DNA of 64,000 nucleotides, taken from assembly GCA_029262055.1 (NCBI GenBank), contig JAJDAD010000112.1:62001-126000 (forward strand), given 5' to 3'. Shown here one piece after another: positions 8,745-17,683 of this stretch; position 1 is the stretch's first letter, and each line of letters begins with the position of its first letter. The notes under the pieces are model-generated. The model saw nothing but the letters and a program-made list of their open reading frames with translations, did not search any database and was not told the origin of the DNA. Source of the stretch: Candidatus Zhuqueibacterota bacterium (GTDB taxonomy: Bacteria; Zhuqueibacterota; Zhuqueibacteria; Oceanimicrobiales; Oceanimicrobiaceae). The translations under genes and the position numbers were made by a program.

Positions 8745-11537
8745 ATGACCAAGGAGCATAATAAATTGAAAACGAATCGTTACATTAAACGGTCATACTT
8801 GTACACGCTTGTGGCCTTATGTGTTTTTCACCTGCCAGGGACTGCCACGTTTGCACAGAGCGTCAATCTTTCAAAGAACGCCGATTTTTCCACGGAGGAT
8901 CGGGATTTTACACGGGACGATATTCTTTACATGCGGGTCAGTGACCCTTCAGTCGATTTTACCGACATTGACAAGAACGAGTACCAACTGTCGACAGAGC
9001 AAGAGAATATCGATGATATCGAGGGCAGCTTTGACAATTTGCTGAACGGCACGTATGAAGCAAGCCTGGATCTCAGTGTCGTGGACCCATCGGTTTCCCA
9101 GTGGGATTGGCGTGCACGCATTGAAGACGATAGCGGACATGAGTTTAGGCCCCGGATCCCGGTCCAGATCGGTGCAGGGACGGCAGCCGAGATTTCAGTT
9201 GCCGGAGAACTCGAGTCCGTCGGATCGGGCTTCCTGGTCGTTGCAAGTACCACCATTGCCGTGGACAGCGCCACGATTTATCTGGAAGACAGCGGGCAGG
9301 CCATCGCCTTTACGGACCTGCGGGTAAACGATTTACTCAGCGTCAGGGCGCAGGACACGAATAATGCTCTGCGCGCTCTTGTGGTCACGCGCACATTTGC
9401 TTCCCGTGAGGAGCAGTTCACCGGCGTCATTGAGTCTCTTGCTGCCGACAGATTGGTTGTCCTGGGCCGGGAATTTCTGGTTGACGCCGGCACAACGGTT
9501 CTTGATCTGAGCGGCAATCCCATCCTCTTCAGCCAGCTCGTGATCGGGACGACCGTCGAAGTCAAGGCGGAAGTTCAGCCCGACGGTACGTTCCGTTCGA
9601 CGCGCATAAAGGTCGAGGATGCGGGCTCCGAGGAAATTCAATTCACCGGTGTTGTGACAGCCCTGAGCGACACGAGTGTGACCGTAGACTCGGTTTTTTT
9701 TCTGGTCACTGACTCGACTATCGTCGAGGATATCAACGACAATCCTGCTATACTAAGCGACCTTGACCTGAATTTCCGTGTCGAAGTGCGTGGCGAGAAG
9801 AAGTCAGACGGCATCTTCCGTGCGACCACGATTAAGGTTGAGGACGATGGCTCCGGTGTGGAGCCCATCGAAGTAAGCGGTGCTGTGACGGCTGTCGGTC
9901 CGGATTCCATTGTTGTTCAGGGGCTGACTTTTGGTGTCGATGCACAAACCAGCGTTCTCGACGACAACGGAGACGCCCTTTTGTTTGCAGCCATCCGCGT
10001 AGGTTTTATCGTTGAAATCCGCGCGACGCCACAAGCCGATGGATCCTTTCTGGCCACCCGCATCAAGGTTGAGGACTTTAATGCGGAAGAAGTTGAAGTC
10101 AGCGGTGCAATTGAAAGTATCGGCGTCAACTCGATTGTGGTGCTGCAACGCGAATTCCTGGTTACAGATTCTACAGTTATTCTTGGCGATGATGATAATC
10201 CGATCGATTTTTCCGTTCTGCGAGTAGGTGATGTCGCCGAGGTTCGCGGTGAGGTGCAACTCGATAGCAGCTTGCTCGCAACCCGCATCAAACTGGAAGA
10301 CCTTTTTATAGATGAAGTTGGGCTCGTGGGTACCATCGAAAGCCTTGGGCCGGACAGCCTGGTGGTTTCCGGCGTTACGTTCTTTGTAACAGCAAGTACG
10401 CTCATCCAGGATCTGAACGAACAGTCCATCGCGTTATCCGCCTTGTCGGTTGGATCTTTTGTAGAAGTTGAGGCGGATATACAGGCGTCAGGTCAATTTG
10501 TTGCGGTCAAGATTGAAGAAGAGGATCGCATTGGCGACGAAGTGAGCGTAACCGGGATCATCGAGGAATTGGCATCCGGCTCCTTGACGGTCTTAAGCCA
10601 AACTTTCGGCGTCACTGAGAATACCGTAGTCTTTGACAGAGATCTAAACATTACGAGCCTCGCCGCCTTGTTTCTTGGGCAAACGGTTGAAGTGCGCGGC
10701 GACCTGCTGCCAGACGGGACGCTGGTGGCCATCAGAATCAGAATAGAGGACAGCCAGTCAAGCCAGACTGAAGTGACGGGTCCCGTCGACTTTGTGGGCC
10801 AGACCAGTGTTCGGATAATCGGTGTGACCTTTGACGTCGATGCAAATACGGAAATCCTAGATGTTAAGAATCAGCCCATCCCCCTGACCGATCTGAAGGT
10901 TGGCCAGATCGTAGAAGTGGAAGCGCAGTCTGCCTCGGGCGGTGATCCCCTGGCCAGCCGGATTAAGGTAGAAAATGTCTTGCTGCTTTCCGCTGTGATC
11001 GACGAGATTGCCTTTAATGGCATACAGATGGCGGGTGTGGAGGTTCTTGTCGACGCCAGAACCTTGATTCTGGGTACCTTGAACAGATTCATTACCGTTG
11101 ATTCGCTGATACAAGGCCAGTTTATCCAGATCCGTGGTTTGAGAAACGGCGGCAACACGGTATTTGCGACCAAGGTCCGTTTTCTCGGACAGGGTGTCAT
11201 AACCTCGGTTGGTGACGAGCCGGAACCCGTCGGTCAGGTTCCCGAAGACTTCGCTTTGCTGCGGAACTTTCCCAATCCGTTCAATCCCGCAACGACGATC
11301 AGATTCAGGGTTCCCGGGAAACCCGGAGAACAGCTGCAGACGACCGTTTCGATTTATAATCTCCTGGGCCAGACTGTCCGGACGCTGGTCAATTCACGTC
11401 TCGCTGCGGGAGTGACGCATGCGCGTGTTTGGGATGGCAGAGATGACCGGGGTGCTACAGTCGGAACCGGTGTATATATTTACCGGCTCAAGGCAGGTGA
11501 ATTTTCGCAAACCAGGCAAATGGCGCTGATCAAGTAG
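8745..11537 (+). CDS. secreted protein with nine DUF5666 repeats and a T9SS sorting domain
   Basis: 930 residues: signal peptide (core LYTLVALCVFHLPG, cleavage near AQS), an N-terminal domain to about residue 145, then nine DUF5666-type repeats of about 70 residues (about 148-825) with a recurring V.G.I.S.....I.V......V...T pattern and a RIKVED-like end. A C-terminal Por/T9SS sorting module closes the protein (about 840-930: FPNPFNPATTI, LGQTVRTL, GVYIYRLKAG). T9SS carries such cargo across the outer membrane and may anchor it. The ATG at 8745 has no ribosome site; an in-frame TTG at 8766 has AAGGAG nine bases upstream and may be the true start. Binding partner unknown. Confidence 0.85.
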   Translation: MTKEHNKLKTNRYIKRSYLYTLVALCVFHLPGTATFAQSVNLSKNADFSTEDRDFTRDDILYMRVSDPSVDFTDIDKNEYQLSTEQENIDDIEGSFDNLLNGTYEASLDLSVVDPSVSQWDWRARIEDDSGHEFRPRIPVQIGAGTAAEISVAGELESVGSGFLVVASTTIAVDSATIYLEDSGQAIAFTDLRVNDLLSVRAQDTNNALRALVVTRTFASREEQFTGVIESLAADRLVVLGREFLVDAGTTVLDLSGNPILFSQLVIGTTVEVKAEVQPDGTFRSTRIKVEDAGSEEIQFTGVVTALSDTSVTVDSVFFLVTDSTIVEDINDNPAILSDLDLNFRVEVRGEKKSDGIFRATTIKVEDDGSGVEPIEVSGAVTAVGPDSIVVQGLTFGVDAQTSVLDDNGDALLFAAIRVGFIVEIRATPQADGSFLATRIKVEDFNAEEVEVSGAIESIGVNSIVVLQREFLVTDSTVILGDDDNPIDFSVLRVGDVAEVRGEVQLDSSLLATRIKLEDLFIDEVGLVGTIESLGPDSLVVSGVTFFVTASTLIQDLNEQSIALSALSVGSFVEVEADIQASGQFVAVKIEEEDRIGDEVSVTGIIEELASGSLTVLSQTFGVTENTVVFDRDLNITSLAALFLGQTVEVRGDLLPDGTLVAIRIRIEDSQSSQTEVTGPVDFVGQTSVRIIGVTFDVDANTEILDVKNQPIPLTDLKVGQIVEVEAQSASGGDPLASRIKVENVLLLSAVIDEIAFNGIQMAGVEVLVDARTLILGTLNRFITVDSLIQGQFIQIRGLRNGGNTVFATKVRFLGQGVITSVGDEPEPVGQVPEDFALLRNFPNPFNPATTIRFRVPGKPGEQLQTTVSIYNLLGQTVRTLVNSRLAAGVTHARVWDGRDDRGATVGTGVYIYRLKAGEFSQTRQMALIK
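9195..11190 (+). repeat. nine intragenic DUF5666-coding repeats
   Basis: About 210-225 bases per unit, diverged at DNA level but clear in protein. The units share a short beta-strand pattern, and most end in TRIKVED or a variant. They probably arose by internal duplication. Confidence 0.75.
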
Positions 11538-11593
11538 AGGGCCGTTGCACGAAATAGAATCCTCTTTCCTAACCCCTCCTACAATTGAGCCAG

Positions 11594-11624
11594 AGGCCTG
11601 GGCATGCAGTCCGGGCCTTTTTTT
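11594..11624 (+). terminator. intrinsic terminator after the DUF5666-repeat gene
   Basis: Stem AGGCCTGG (11594-11601) pairs with TCCGGGCCT (11610-11618, one G-U pair) and is followed by a T run to 11624. It lies 57 bases after the stop codon, in the right orientation. Confidence 0.75.
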
Positions 11625-11833
11625 ACACCTGACCAGAAATCAGCCTCGAGGGGTTGTCCACAGCACCTGCGTTTTGCCTGCTCGCTTCCCGGAAGCGCCG
11701 GAACATCGCGTTTCTCGCCGAGACCAGTGACGAAACAGCTCCTAAGTCTGTCGCTCCTCCTAAACCTGACCGTGGCAAGCAACCATGGTTGCAGCACCCG
11801 CTTTCCGATCTGCAACAAGGGTAGGATGGTGGA

Positions 11834-12142
11834 TTAAGAACTTGGAGCGTGGTAAACGGGTCTGTGCAGGCGTCTCAGACACAAAAGCAAAACAGCGGTG
11901 TTTAGAATGAGGAAGATGAATCTCGCCAGGGTGCTAATCCTGAGCGCAGTCCACTCGTCTGGCGTCTTTGTGTATTCCGGCAATTCTGCGGACAACCTGA
12001 TGTCCAGGTTATTGAGGGTGGACGCGCTCACGTATTCATGCGAGATGTCGTGCAGCGCCAGGAAATCAAGAATGGTCATGAGAAAAAGGAGTGCACTGAA
12101 CACGATCATTAGTTGGGTAAAGACTCGTAGAGTGGTCATCAC
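11834..12142 (-). CDS. small two-helix membrane protein, unknown function
   Basis: 102 residues: an N-terminal membrane helix (about 8-28), a polar stretch of about 45 residues, and a second helix (about 70-92) with a basic tail. The GTG (12142) or the ATG directly after it (12139) may start translation; GGAGG lies just upstream. It begins 18 bases after the ilvD stop, so it is probably cotranscribed as the last gene of the gluconate/ilvD operon. I do not recognise a family. Confidence 0.6.
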   Translation of the reverse strand: MMTTLRVFTQLMIVFSALLFLMTILDFLALHDISHEYVSASTLNNLDIRLSAELPEYTKTPDEWTALRISTLARFIFLILNTAVLLLCLRRLHRPVYHAPSS

Positions 12143-12160
12143 AAACCCTCCGCTGTATCG

Positions 12161-13840
12161 TTACAAGTCAGCATCCGTAATCGCGCCGGTGGAAGCCGAG
12201 CTCACCGACCTTGCATATTTCGCGAGCACACCTCTTGCCGGCGGTTTGGGAGCGACCCAGGCAGCCAGCCTTTGCTGCACCTCTTCGTCGGAAACATTCA
12301 GATTAAGCTCGCGGGTCTCGGCGTTGATGCTTATCTCATCACCATTTTGAATGATTGCGATCGGCCCACCAACCGCAGCCTCCGGCGTGACGTGGCCGAC
12401 TACGAACCCGTGGCTGCCACCCGAAAAGCGGCCATCCGTGATCAGCGCTACATCCTGCCCCAAACCCTTGCCGATGATCGCGGAAGTGGGACTCAGCATC
12501 TCGCGCATGCCGGGGCCACCTTGCGGGCCCTCGTACCGAATGACGACGACATCGTTCTTTACCACGTCTCCGTTCAGAATCGCTTGCAGGGCGGCTTCTT
12601 CGGAGTCATAGACTTTTGCCGTTCCGGTGAATTGCAGGCCTTCTTTACCGGTAAGCTTGGCCACGGCGCCAGTGGGAGCCAGGTTGCCGTACAGGATTTC
12701 CAGATGGCTGGTTTTTTTCAGCGGGTCGGCAAAGGTGCGTACGATATCCTGCTTCTCCGGATAGGGCTGGACCTGCGCCAGGTTTTCTGCGAGCGTTTTG
12801 CCGGTGACGGTCAGGCAGTCTCCGTGTAACAGTCCTCGATCTAACAGCATCTTCATCAGCGGTTGAATGCCGCCGATTTCAATCAGCTCTGACATCAGGT
12901 AGCGGCCGCTCGGTTTGACGTCCGCGAGGACCGGCACGTTTTCGCCGATACGCGTGAAGTCGTCCAGTCGTAAGTCCACGCCGGCGCAGTGGCTGATCGC
13001 CAGCAGGTGCAGCACCGCGTTGGTGGAACCGCTTAAAGCGATGACAACTGTAATGGCGTTTTCAAACGCTTCTTGGGTCAAAATCTTCGAAGGCCGGATA
13101 TCCTTATCGATCAGGTTTAGGATTGCCTGGCCGGCATTTGAGCAGTCTGCCTGCTTGTGCTCGGAAATGGCGTCTTGCGCCGAGCTGTTGGGCAGGCTCA
13201 ACCCCAGCGCCTCGATCGCGGAAGCCATGGTGTTGGCAGTGTACATGCCGCCACAGGAGCCTGGTCCCGGAATCGCGGTACATTCAACTTCTTTAAACGC
13301 TTCATCTGAGAGGCTGCCCTGGGCGCGCTGGCCGACAGCTTCAAACACAGACACGATATCTCGTCTTTCTGCGCCCGGTTTTATCGTGCCGCCGTAGACA
13401 AAAATTGCTGGCCGGTCCAGTCTGGCCATGGCCATGGCGCAGCCGGGCATGTTTTTGTCACAGCCACCGATGGCAACCAGGCCGTCAAAACCCTGAGCGC
13501 CTGCCACCGTTTCAATTGAGTCAGCGATAACTTCCCGCGAGACGAGTGAGTAGCGCATGCCGGGCGTGCCCATGGAGATGCCGTCCGAGACCGTGATCGT
13601 ATTAAAGATAACACTTTTGCCTCCGGCCTGGTCGACGCCTGCCGCTGCTGCCCTGGCCAGTTCGTCGATGTGCATGTTGCACGGCGTCACCATGCTCCAG
13701 GTGGAAGCAATGCCGATCTGGGATTTGCTGAAATCTTCATCTCCGAAGCCGACCGCACGCAGCATAGCTCTTCCGGGTGCGCGTTCATCTCCGTCCAGGA
13801 TTACGCTCGAGTGTTGTCGACCGCCGTTCTTCTGGGTCAT
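12161..13840 (-). CDS. ilvD: dihydroxy-acid dehydratase
   Basis: 559 residues, the usual length of the IlvD subgroup. The conserved cysteines expected to bind the Fe-S cluster are present in [16 protein letters not shown] and [13 protein letters not shown], and the C-terminal GRFSGG.HG..VGH motif is intact. The enzyme dehydrates dihydroxy acids in valine, leucine and isoleucine synthesis and is the ilv step missing from the operon at 36-47 kb. It sits behind gluconolactonase, gluconate permease and gluconokinase, so a sugar-acid dehydratase role (same superfamily) is possible; the sequence looks like ordinary IlvD. AGGAGA precedes the ATG. Confidence 0.9.
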   Translation of the reverse strand: MTQKNGGRQHSSVILDGDERAPGRAMLRAVGFGDEDFSKSQIGIASTWSMVTPCNMHIDELARAAAAGVDQAGGKSVIFNTITVSDGISMGTPGMRYSLVSREVIADSIETVAGAQGFDGLVAIGGCDKNMPGCAMAMARLDRPAIFVYGGTIKPGAERRDIVSVFEAVGQRAQGSLSDEAFKEVECTAIPGPGSCGGMYTANTMASAIEALGLSLPNSSAQDAISEHKQADCSNAGQAILNLIDKDIRPSKILTQEAFENAITVVIALSGSTNAVLHLLAISHCAGVDLRLDDFTRIGENVPVLADVKPSGRYLMSELIEIGGIQPLMKMLLDRGLLHGDCLTVTGKTLAENLAQVQPYPEKQDIVRTFADPLKKTSHLEILYGNLAPTGAVAKLTGKEGLQFTGTAKVYDSEEAALQAILNGDVVKNDVVVIRYEGPQGGPGMREMLSPTSAIIGKGLGQDVALITDGRFSGGSHGFVVGHVTPEAAVGGPIAIIQNGDEISINAETRELNLNVSDEEVQQRLAAWVAPKPPARGVLAKYARSVSSASTGAITDADL

Positions 13841-13926
13841 TGATCAGGTCTCCTTGTATCGGTTTCTCACTTGGTTTGTCTGTTCTGTGCGCCTGATGAG
13901 GGCACAATTCCCGCAGCGCGACCGGG

Positions 13927-14409
13927 TCAGGGCAAAGCTTTGCGCACGATCAATTCGCAGATCCGGCCGGTCGAATTCTCAATGTCAATTGTCAGGGCGT
14001 CTTCCGGCTCTTCTAACGTTTCGAGCTGGCTGGCAAGCAAACCGGCTTTCATGAAGTGTCCTTTTCGGGAGTCCAGCCTGTTTTTCAGCGTGTCAAAATC
14101 ACCTTTTAGATAGACAAACAAACACTCGTCCTGCGCTTGTTCACGAGTTTTGTTGCGAATTGATTTTGTCAGTGCTGAGCACGCGATGACTTTGTTCTCC
14201 GTCTTGCGCGCATTGATGATAGCGATAATTCGGTCAATCCATGCCACCCGGTCTTCAGCGCTCAGCGCTTCTCCTCGAGTCATTTTTGCTACGTTTGATT
14301 CTGGGTGATAATCGTCCCCGTCATAAAACTCAAAGCCGGTGCGCTCTGACAGAACTCTGCCTATCGTCGTTTTGCCACTCCCGGATACTCCCATCAATAT
14401 GATTACCAT
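13927..14409 (-). CDS. gntK: gluconokinase
   Basis: About 160 residues. The P-loop GVSGSGKTT is at the N-terminus, followed by FYDGDDYHP, which marks thermoresistant-type gluconokinases, then ACSALTKSIR and GHFMKAGLLASQL. It phosphorylates gluconate to 6-phosphogluconate. The ATG at 14409 is chosen because it gives the family's usual N-terminus (MVIILMGVSGSG) and clears the upstream permease by 14 bases; longer frames run into the permease gene. It lies in the order gluconolactonase - permease - kinase, a complete gluconate uptake and activation set. Confidence 0.92.
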   Translation of the reverse strand: MVIILMGVSGSGKTTIGRVLSERTGFEFYDGDDYHPESNVAKMTRGEALSAEDRVAWIDRIIAIINARKTENKVIACSALTKSIRNKTREQAQDECLFVYLKGDFDTLKNRLDSRKGHFMKAGLLASQLETLEEPEDALTIDIENSTGRICELIVRKALP

Positions 14410-14423
14410 CGCATCAGTCAGGT

Positions 14424-15788
14424 TTAAGCAATGAAAATACCAAGAACGAAAACCACCGTAAATCCGGTTACTGCGATGAGCATTGTCATGACGGTCCATG
14501 AGCGCAGGGTATCTTTTTCGCTTAGGCCGAAGTAACGATTTACTAGCCAAAACCCGGAATCGTTGACATGTGACAGGATGGTGGCGCCGGCAGCAATCGC
14601 AATCGTGACCAAACCCAACGCCGGCGCGCTCAACTCAAGACTGCTGAGAATCGGGGCCATCATCCCGGCGGTTGTAATCATGGAAACAGTTGCAGATCCC
14701 TGAGCTATTCGTACAACTGAAGCTATCAAGAAAGCCAAAAGAATCGGAGGTAGGGAAGAACCTGCCATCAAGGTCGCCAATTCGTCGCCTACGCCGGAAT
14801 CAATCAGTACCTGCTTAAACACGCCGCCGGCGCCGGTCACGAGAATGATAAGCCCGGCCGGTTCCAGCGCTTTGGTAGCGATCTGTCGCACTTCATCCCT
14901 GGAATAGCCCTCTCTGATTCCCAACAAATAGAAAGACAGCAATGTGGTCATGAGCAAAGCCGTAAACGGGTGCCCCAAAAAACTCAGAACGGTGCGAGTG
15001 GTGCTTCCTTCCGGCAGCAAGAGTCCTGAGAACGTATTGAGGAGAATCAAGATCAGGGGCAGAAAAATGATAGCGGCAACCGTGCCGAATCCTGGCAGTT
15101 CCCGCTCTGCCGGTTTGTCTTCCATTTCAATGTAATCCGGAACCGGGACATGAATCCTCTTTGAAATAAATTTTGCAAAAACAGGGCCGGCGATAATCAT
15201 GGCCGGAATCCCTGCCAATGTCCCAAACATGATAACCCAGCCGATGTCTGCGCCCAGCAACTCCGCAACCGCAATCGGACCTGGCGTTGGCGGAATAAAG
15301 CTGTGGGTGACGGCAAGACCGGCAAGCAAAGGAATCCCGTAAAACAGCAGGGAGCGCCCGGTTTTGTACGCCAGGCTGTATACCAGAGGCACGATAATAA
15401 TAAAGCCGACGTCAAAGAAAACAGGTATCGAGACCATGAATCCGGTACTCGCCAATGCCCATTGTGCCCGGTCTTCCCCGAATTTTCCTATTAAAGTGCG
15501 GGCGAGCTGTTCGGCGCCGCCGGAGATTTCAAGCATCCGGCCAAACATGGCGCCCAGAGCGACCACGATTGCCACAAAGCCCAGCGTTCCGCCCATGCCG
15601 TTTTTGATCGACGCCAGAATGGCCTGCAACGGCATTCCGGCAGCAATCCCTGCGAGAAAACTGACAAGAAGCAGCGCAACAAAAGCCTGCAGCTTGGTTC
15701 GAATAACGAGAAAAAGTAAGAGGAGAATCCCCGCTAACGCGACCAGCAGTAATGTGATATCCGTGCCTCCGGTTGGGCTAAAACCCAA
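14424..15788 (-). CDS. GntP-family gluconate:proton symporter
   Basis: About 454 residues with around twelve membrane segments and GntP-family motifs: FVAIVVALGAMFGRMLEISGG, HSFIPPTPGP, and the conserved end HVNDSGFWLVNRYFGLSEKDTL. It imports gluconate or a related sugar acid. The start is unclear. A TTG at 15788 would overlap the lactonase gene by 11 bases. A better ribosome site (GGAGG just after the lactonase stop) is followed seven bases later only by an in-frame ATC at about 15758. It is flanked by gluconolactonase and gluconokinase. Confidence 0.88.
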   Translation of the reverse strand: MGFSPTGGTDITLLLVALAGILLLLFLVIRTKLQAFVALLLVSFLAGIAAGMPLQAILASIKNGMGGTLGFVAIVVALGAMFGRMLEISGGAEQLARTLIGKFGEDRAQWALASTGFMVSIPVFFDVGFIIIVPLVYSLAYKTGRSLLFYGIPLLAGLAVTHSFIPPTPGPIAVAELLGADIGWVIMFGTLAGIPAMIIAGPVFAKFISKRIHVPVPDYIEMEDKPAERELPGFGTVAAIIFLPLILILLNTFSGLLLPEGSTTRTVLSFLGHPFTALLMTTLLSFYLLGIREGYSRDEVRQIATKALEPAGLIILVTGAGGVFKQVLIDSGVGDELATLMAGSSLPPILLAFLIASVVRIAQGSATVSMITTAGMMAPILSSLELSAPALGLVTIAIAAGATILSHVNDSGFWLVNRYFGLSEKDTLRSWTVMTMLIAVTGFTVVFVLGIFIA

Positions 15789-16785
15789 GGCCCGTTGTAT
15801 TGAGCCTGATTCGGTAAAGGTGCGAGTCCGCCGTGATATACAGTACCGAGCCATCATTGCCAAAAGTACAATTGGCAGCAATCTGGCCGGTCTTTATCGT
15901 TCCAAGATGTGTGCCCTCAGGCGTGAATACATGAACGCCGCCCGGGCCGGTGGCAAATATGTTCCCGCCCTGATCCACCGTCATGCCGTCCGGAAGCCCC
16001 TGCTGTCCGGACTTAGCCCATTCGGTCGCATCAAAGAAAACACGGCCGTTTTGAATATTGCCATCGTCCGCAACATCGAAGGCCATCCAGACGGCATGTT
16101 CAGGATCCGAATTTGAGACGTACAGCGTTTCTTCATCCGGGGAGAAGGCGATGCCGTTCGGAAAAGTCATCTCACGGGTTAACAATATCAATTGACCATC
16201 TGTTTTGAAAAGATAAACGCCACTGAAATCCAGCTCCTTGTTCGGGTCCTGATTCAGGCCCTTTAGGCCATAAGGTGGATCCGTAAAGTAAAGATCGCCA
16301 TTGGATTTAAAGACAGCATCGTTCGGGCTATTGAGGCGTTTGCCCCGGTACCTGCTTACCAGGGTCTTCTTGGTGAAGTCCTTACTATTGAGTTTGGACA
16401 TACAACGATTACCATGGTCGCACATGGTCAGTGTGCCCTCTGCATCCAGGAGCAGACCGTTTGAGCCAAGCTCGATCCCGGGCGGGTCGCTGCCGGCATG
16501 ACCAGCCGGTCTCAAGTAGATGCTGAGCCCTTCCTTTTCGTGCCATTTGTAGATGGTATTCCTGGGAATATCGGAGAAAAGCAGGTACTGGCCGTCAGGC
16601 ACCCAGACCGGGCCCTCAGCCCAGTCAAATCCTTCACCAATCTTTTCCAGAACTGCGTCGGACGGTACTATTTTTTCGAGCGCGCTAGCCAACTTATGGA
16701 CGGGCGGTTGTGGCAACACAGGAGAGACAGGCACATGCGAAAAAACCAGTGCCACAAGGACTTTCAGTAGTGTAGTCATTTTCAT
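15778..16785 (-). CDS. secreted SMP-30/gluconolactonase-family protein
   Basis: 335 residues: a signal peptide (about 1-26) and a six-bladed beta-propeller of the SMP-30/gluconolactonase/LRE family, with GEGFDWAEGPVW, YLLFSDIPRNTIYKW, NSPNDAVF.SNGDLYFTDPPYG and FPNGIAFSPDE. It hydrolyses sugar lactones to aldonic acids, probably in the periplasm. As first gene of a minus-strand operon with a gluconate permease and kinase, it likely feeds gluconate into the cell. The ATG at 16785 and a second in-frame ATG at 16779 are both possible starts. Confidence 0.88.
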   Translation of the reverse strand: MKMTTLLKVLVALVFSHVPVSPVLPQPPVHKLASALEKIVPSDAVLEKIGEGFDWAEGPVWVPDGQYLLFSDIPRNTIYKWHEKEGLSIYLRPAGHAGSDPPGIELGSNGLLLDAEGTLTMCDHGNRCMSKLNSKDFTKKTLVSRYRGKRLNSPNDAVFKSNGDLYFTDPPYGLKGLNQDPNKELDFSGVYLFKTDGQLILLTREMTFPNGIAFSPDEETLYVSNSDPEHAVWMAFDVADDGNIQNGRVFFDATEWAKSGQQGLPDGMTVDQGGNIFATGPGGVHVFTPEGTHLGTIKTGQIAANCTFGNDGSVLYITADSHLYRIRLNTTGLGF

Positions 16786-17361
16786 AGTATTCTTTCATTA
16801 GTATCAGCTTGAAAATGTTCGAACCAATTCATCTGGGGTGTGCTGGAGGACGATTTGTTTAGGATAGGGCGCTGCTTCGCCGCGTGGTTCATTGCGGGCC
16901 CCTGATGGCCCGAATGAGTTTCTTTCATATTCAATTACGTGACAAAGACAGCGTCAAATCTACAGGGCTTCCACCTGGTCGCTTGGCCGCTAGCCAGCTG
17001 GTGTCTGCTGAATTTGATACAAAAACTAGGGTATTGCCGTGACAAAAGCAACAGCTTTGTTGCCCTCGGGTAGCAGGAATGTTGCGGTGTATTCGTAGCA
17101 GGTCTTCACTTGGTCCAAAAGCCGGCGTACGCTGCATTAGCCCATCACTTCCGCTCTTCTTCTTTTCCGCGATCACTGCCAAGCAACCGGCTGTTCAAGA
17201 TTTTCGGCTTTCACTTTGACAAATACAGGCGCTTGCTGGTTTGTGCATGGTATCAGTCAATACGCTCAGGTTTTTGTCTTTCCAGGCCATCAGGCGATAT
17301 GGAACTGGCTCTGCGCAGGATTCAGTGTTTGATGGAAGACAGCCTTTCCCGCCTTACCTGC
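16786..17361. other. intergenic stretch without a recognisable gene
   Basis: About 575 bases between the gluconate operon start and the MITE-like element. Short reading frames exist but none has both a ribosome site and protein-like content. The gluconate operon promoter should lie near 16790-16900; no clear match was found. Confidence 0.5.
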
Positions 17362-17370
17362 ATGTTCTTA

Positions 17371-17521
17371 CAGGCTGTTGCAGGTTGCAGATTTGGCACC
17401 CATAAACCCTGACAAGGTTAACAGAAGATAGGGAACCCAGTTATCATAGACCAAAGAGTTAAGGTGAATCCCGATGTTCTTCGTTATTTTTGATCCTGTC
17501 AGGGTTATGTGCAACAGCCTG
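17371..17521. mobile_element. MITE-like element, 151 bp, with 12-bp terminal inverted repeats and 9-bp target duplication
   Basis: The ends are perfect inverted repeats (CAGGCTGTTGCA at 17371-17382; TGCAACAGCCTG at 17510-17521). Complementarity continues inside: CCCTGACA near 17408-17415 pairs with TGTCAGGG near 17497-17504, with an extra insertion of about 17 bases in the left arm. The element is flanked by the direct repeat ATGTTCTTA (17362-17370 and 17522-17530), as left by transposition. It has no coding capacity. It lies downstream of the T9SS protein gene that ends at 17684. Confidence 0.75.
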
Positions 17522-17683
17522 ATGTTCTTAGCGGGAGCCTCCCGTTTGCGTCGACGAGATTCCGGCTCATTACCTGCCCTGCGATCTTTGAGTGCGGTGA
17601 CTACCGTGATGTAAGCGGTCGAGTTTTCATTCAGACACGACTCGCCTAACCGGGCTAATCGGCCGGGCTTCAGCTCCCGGGAA

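Noticed and set aside
9278-11200. Several long antisense frames across the DUF5666 repeats
   Set aside because: They recur at the repeat period and arise from the coding pattern of the plus strand.
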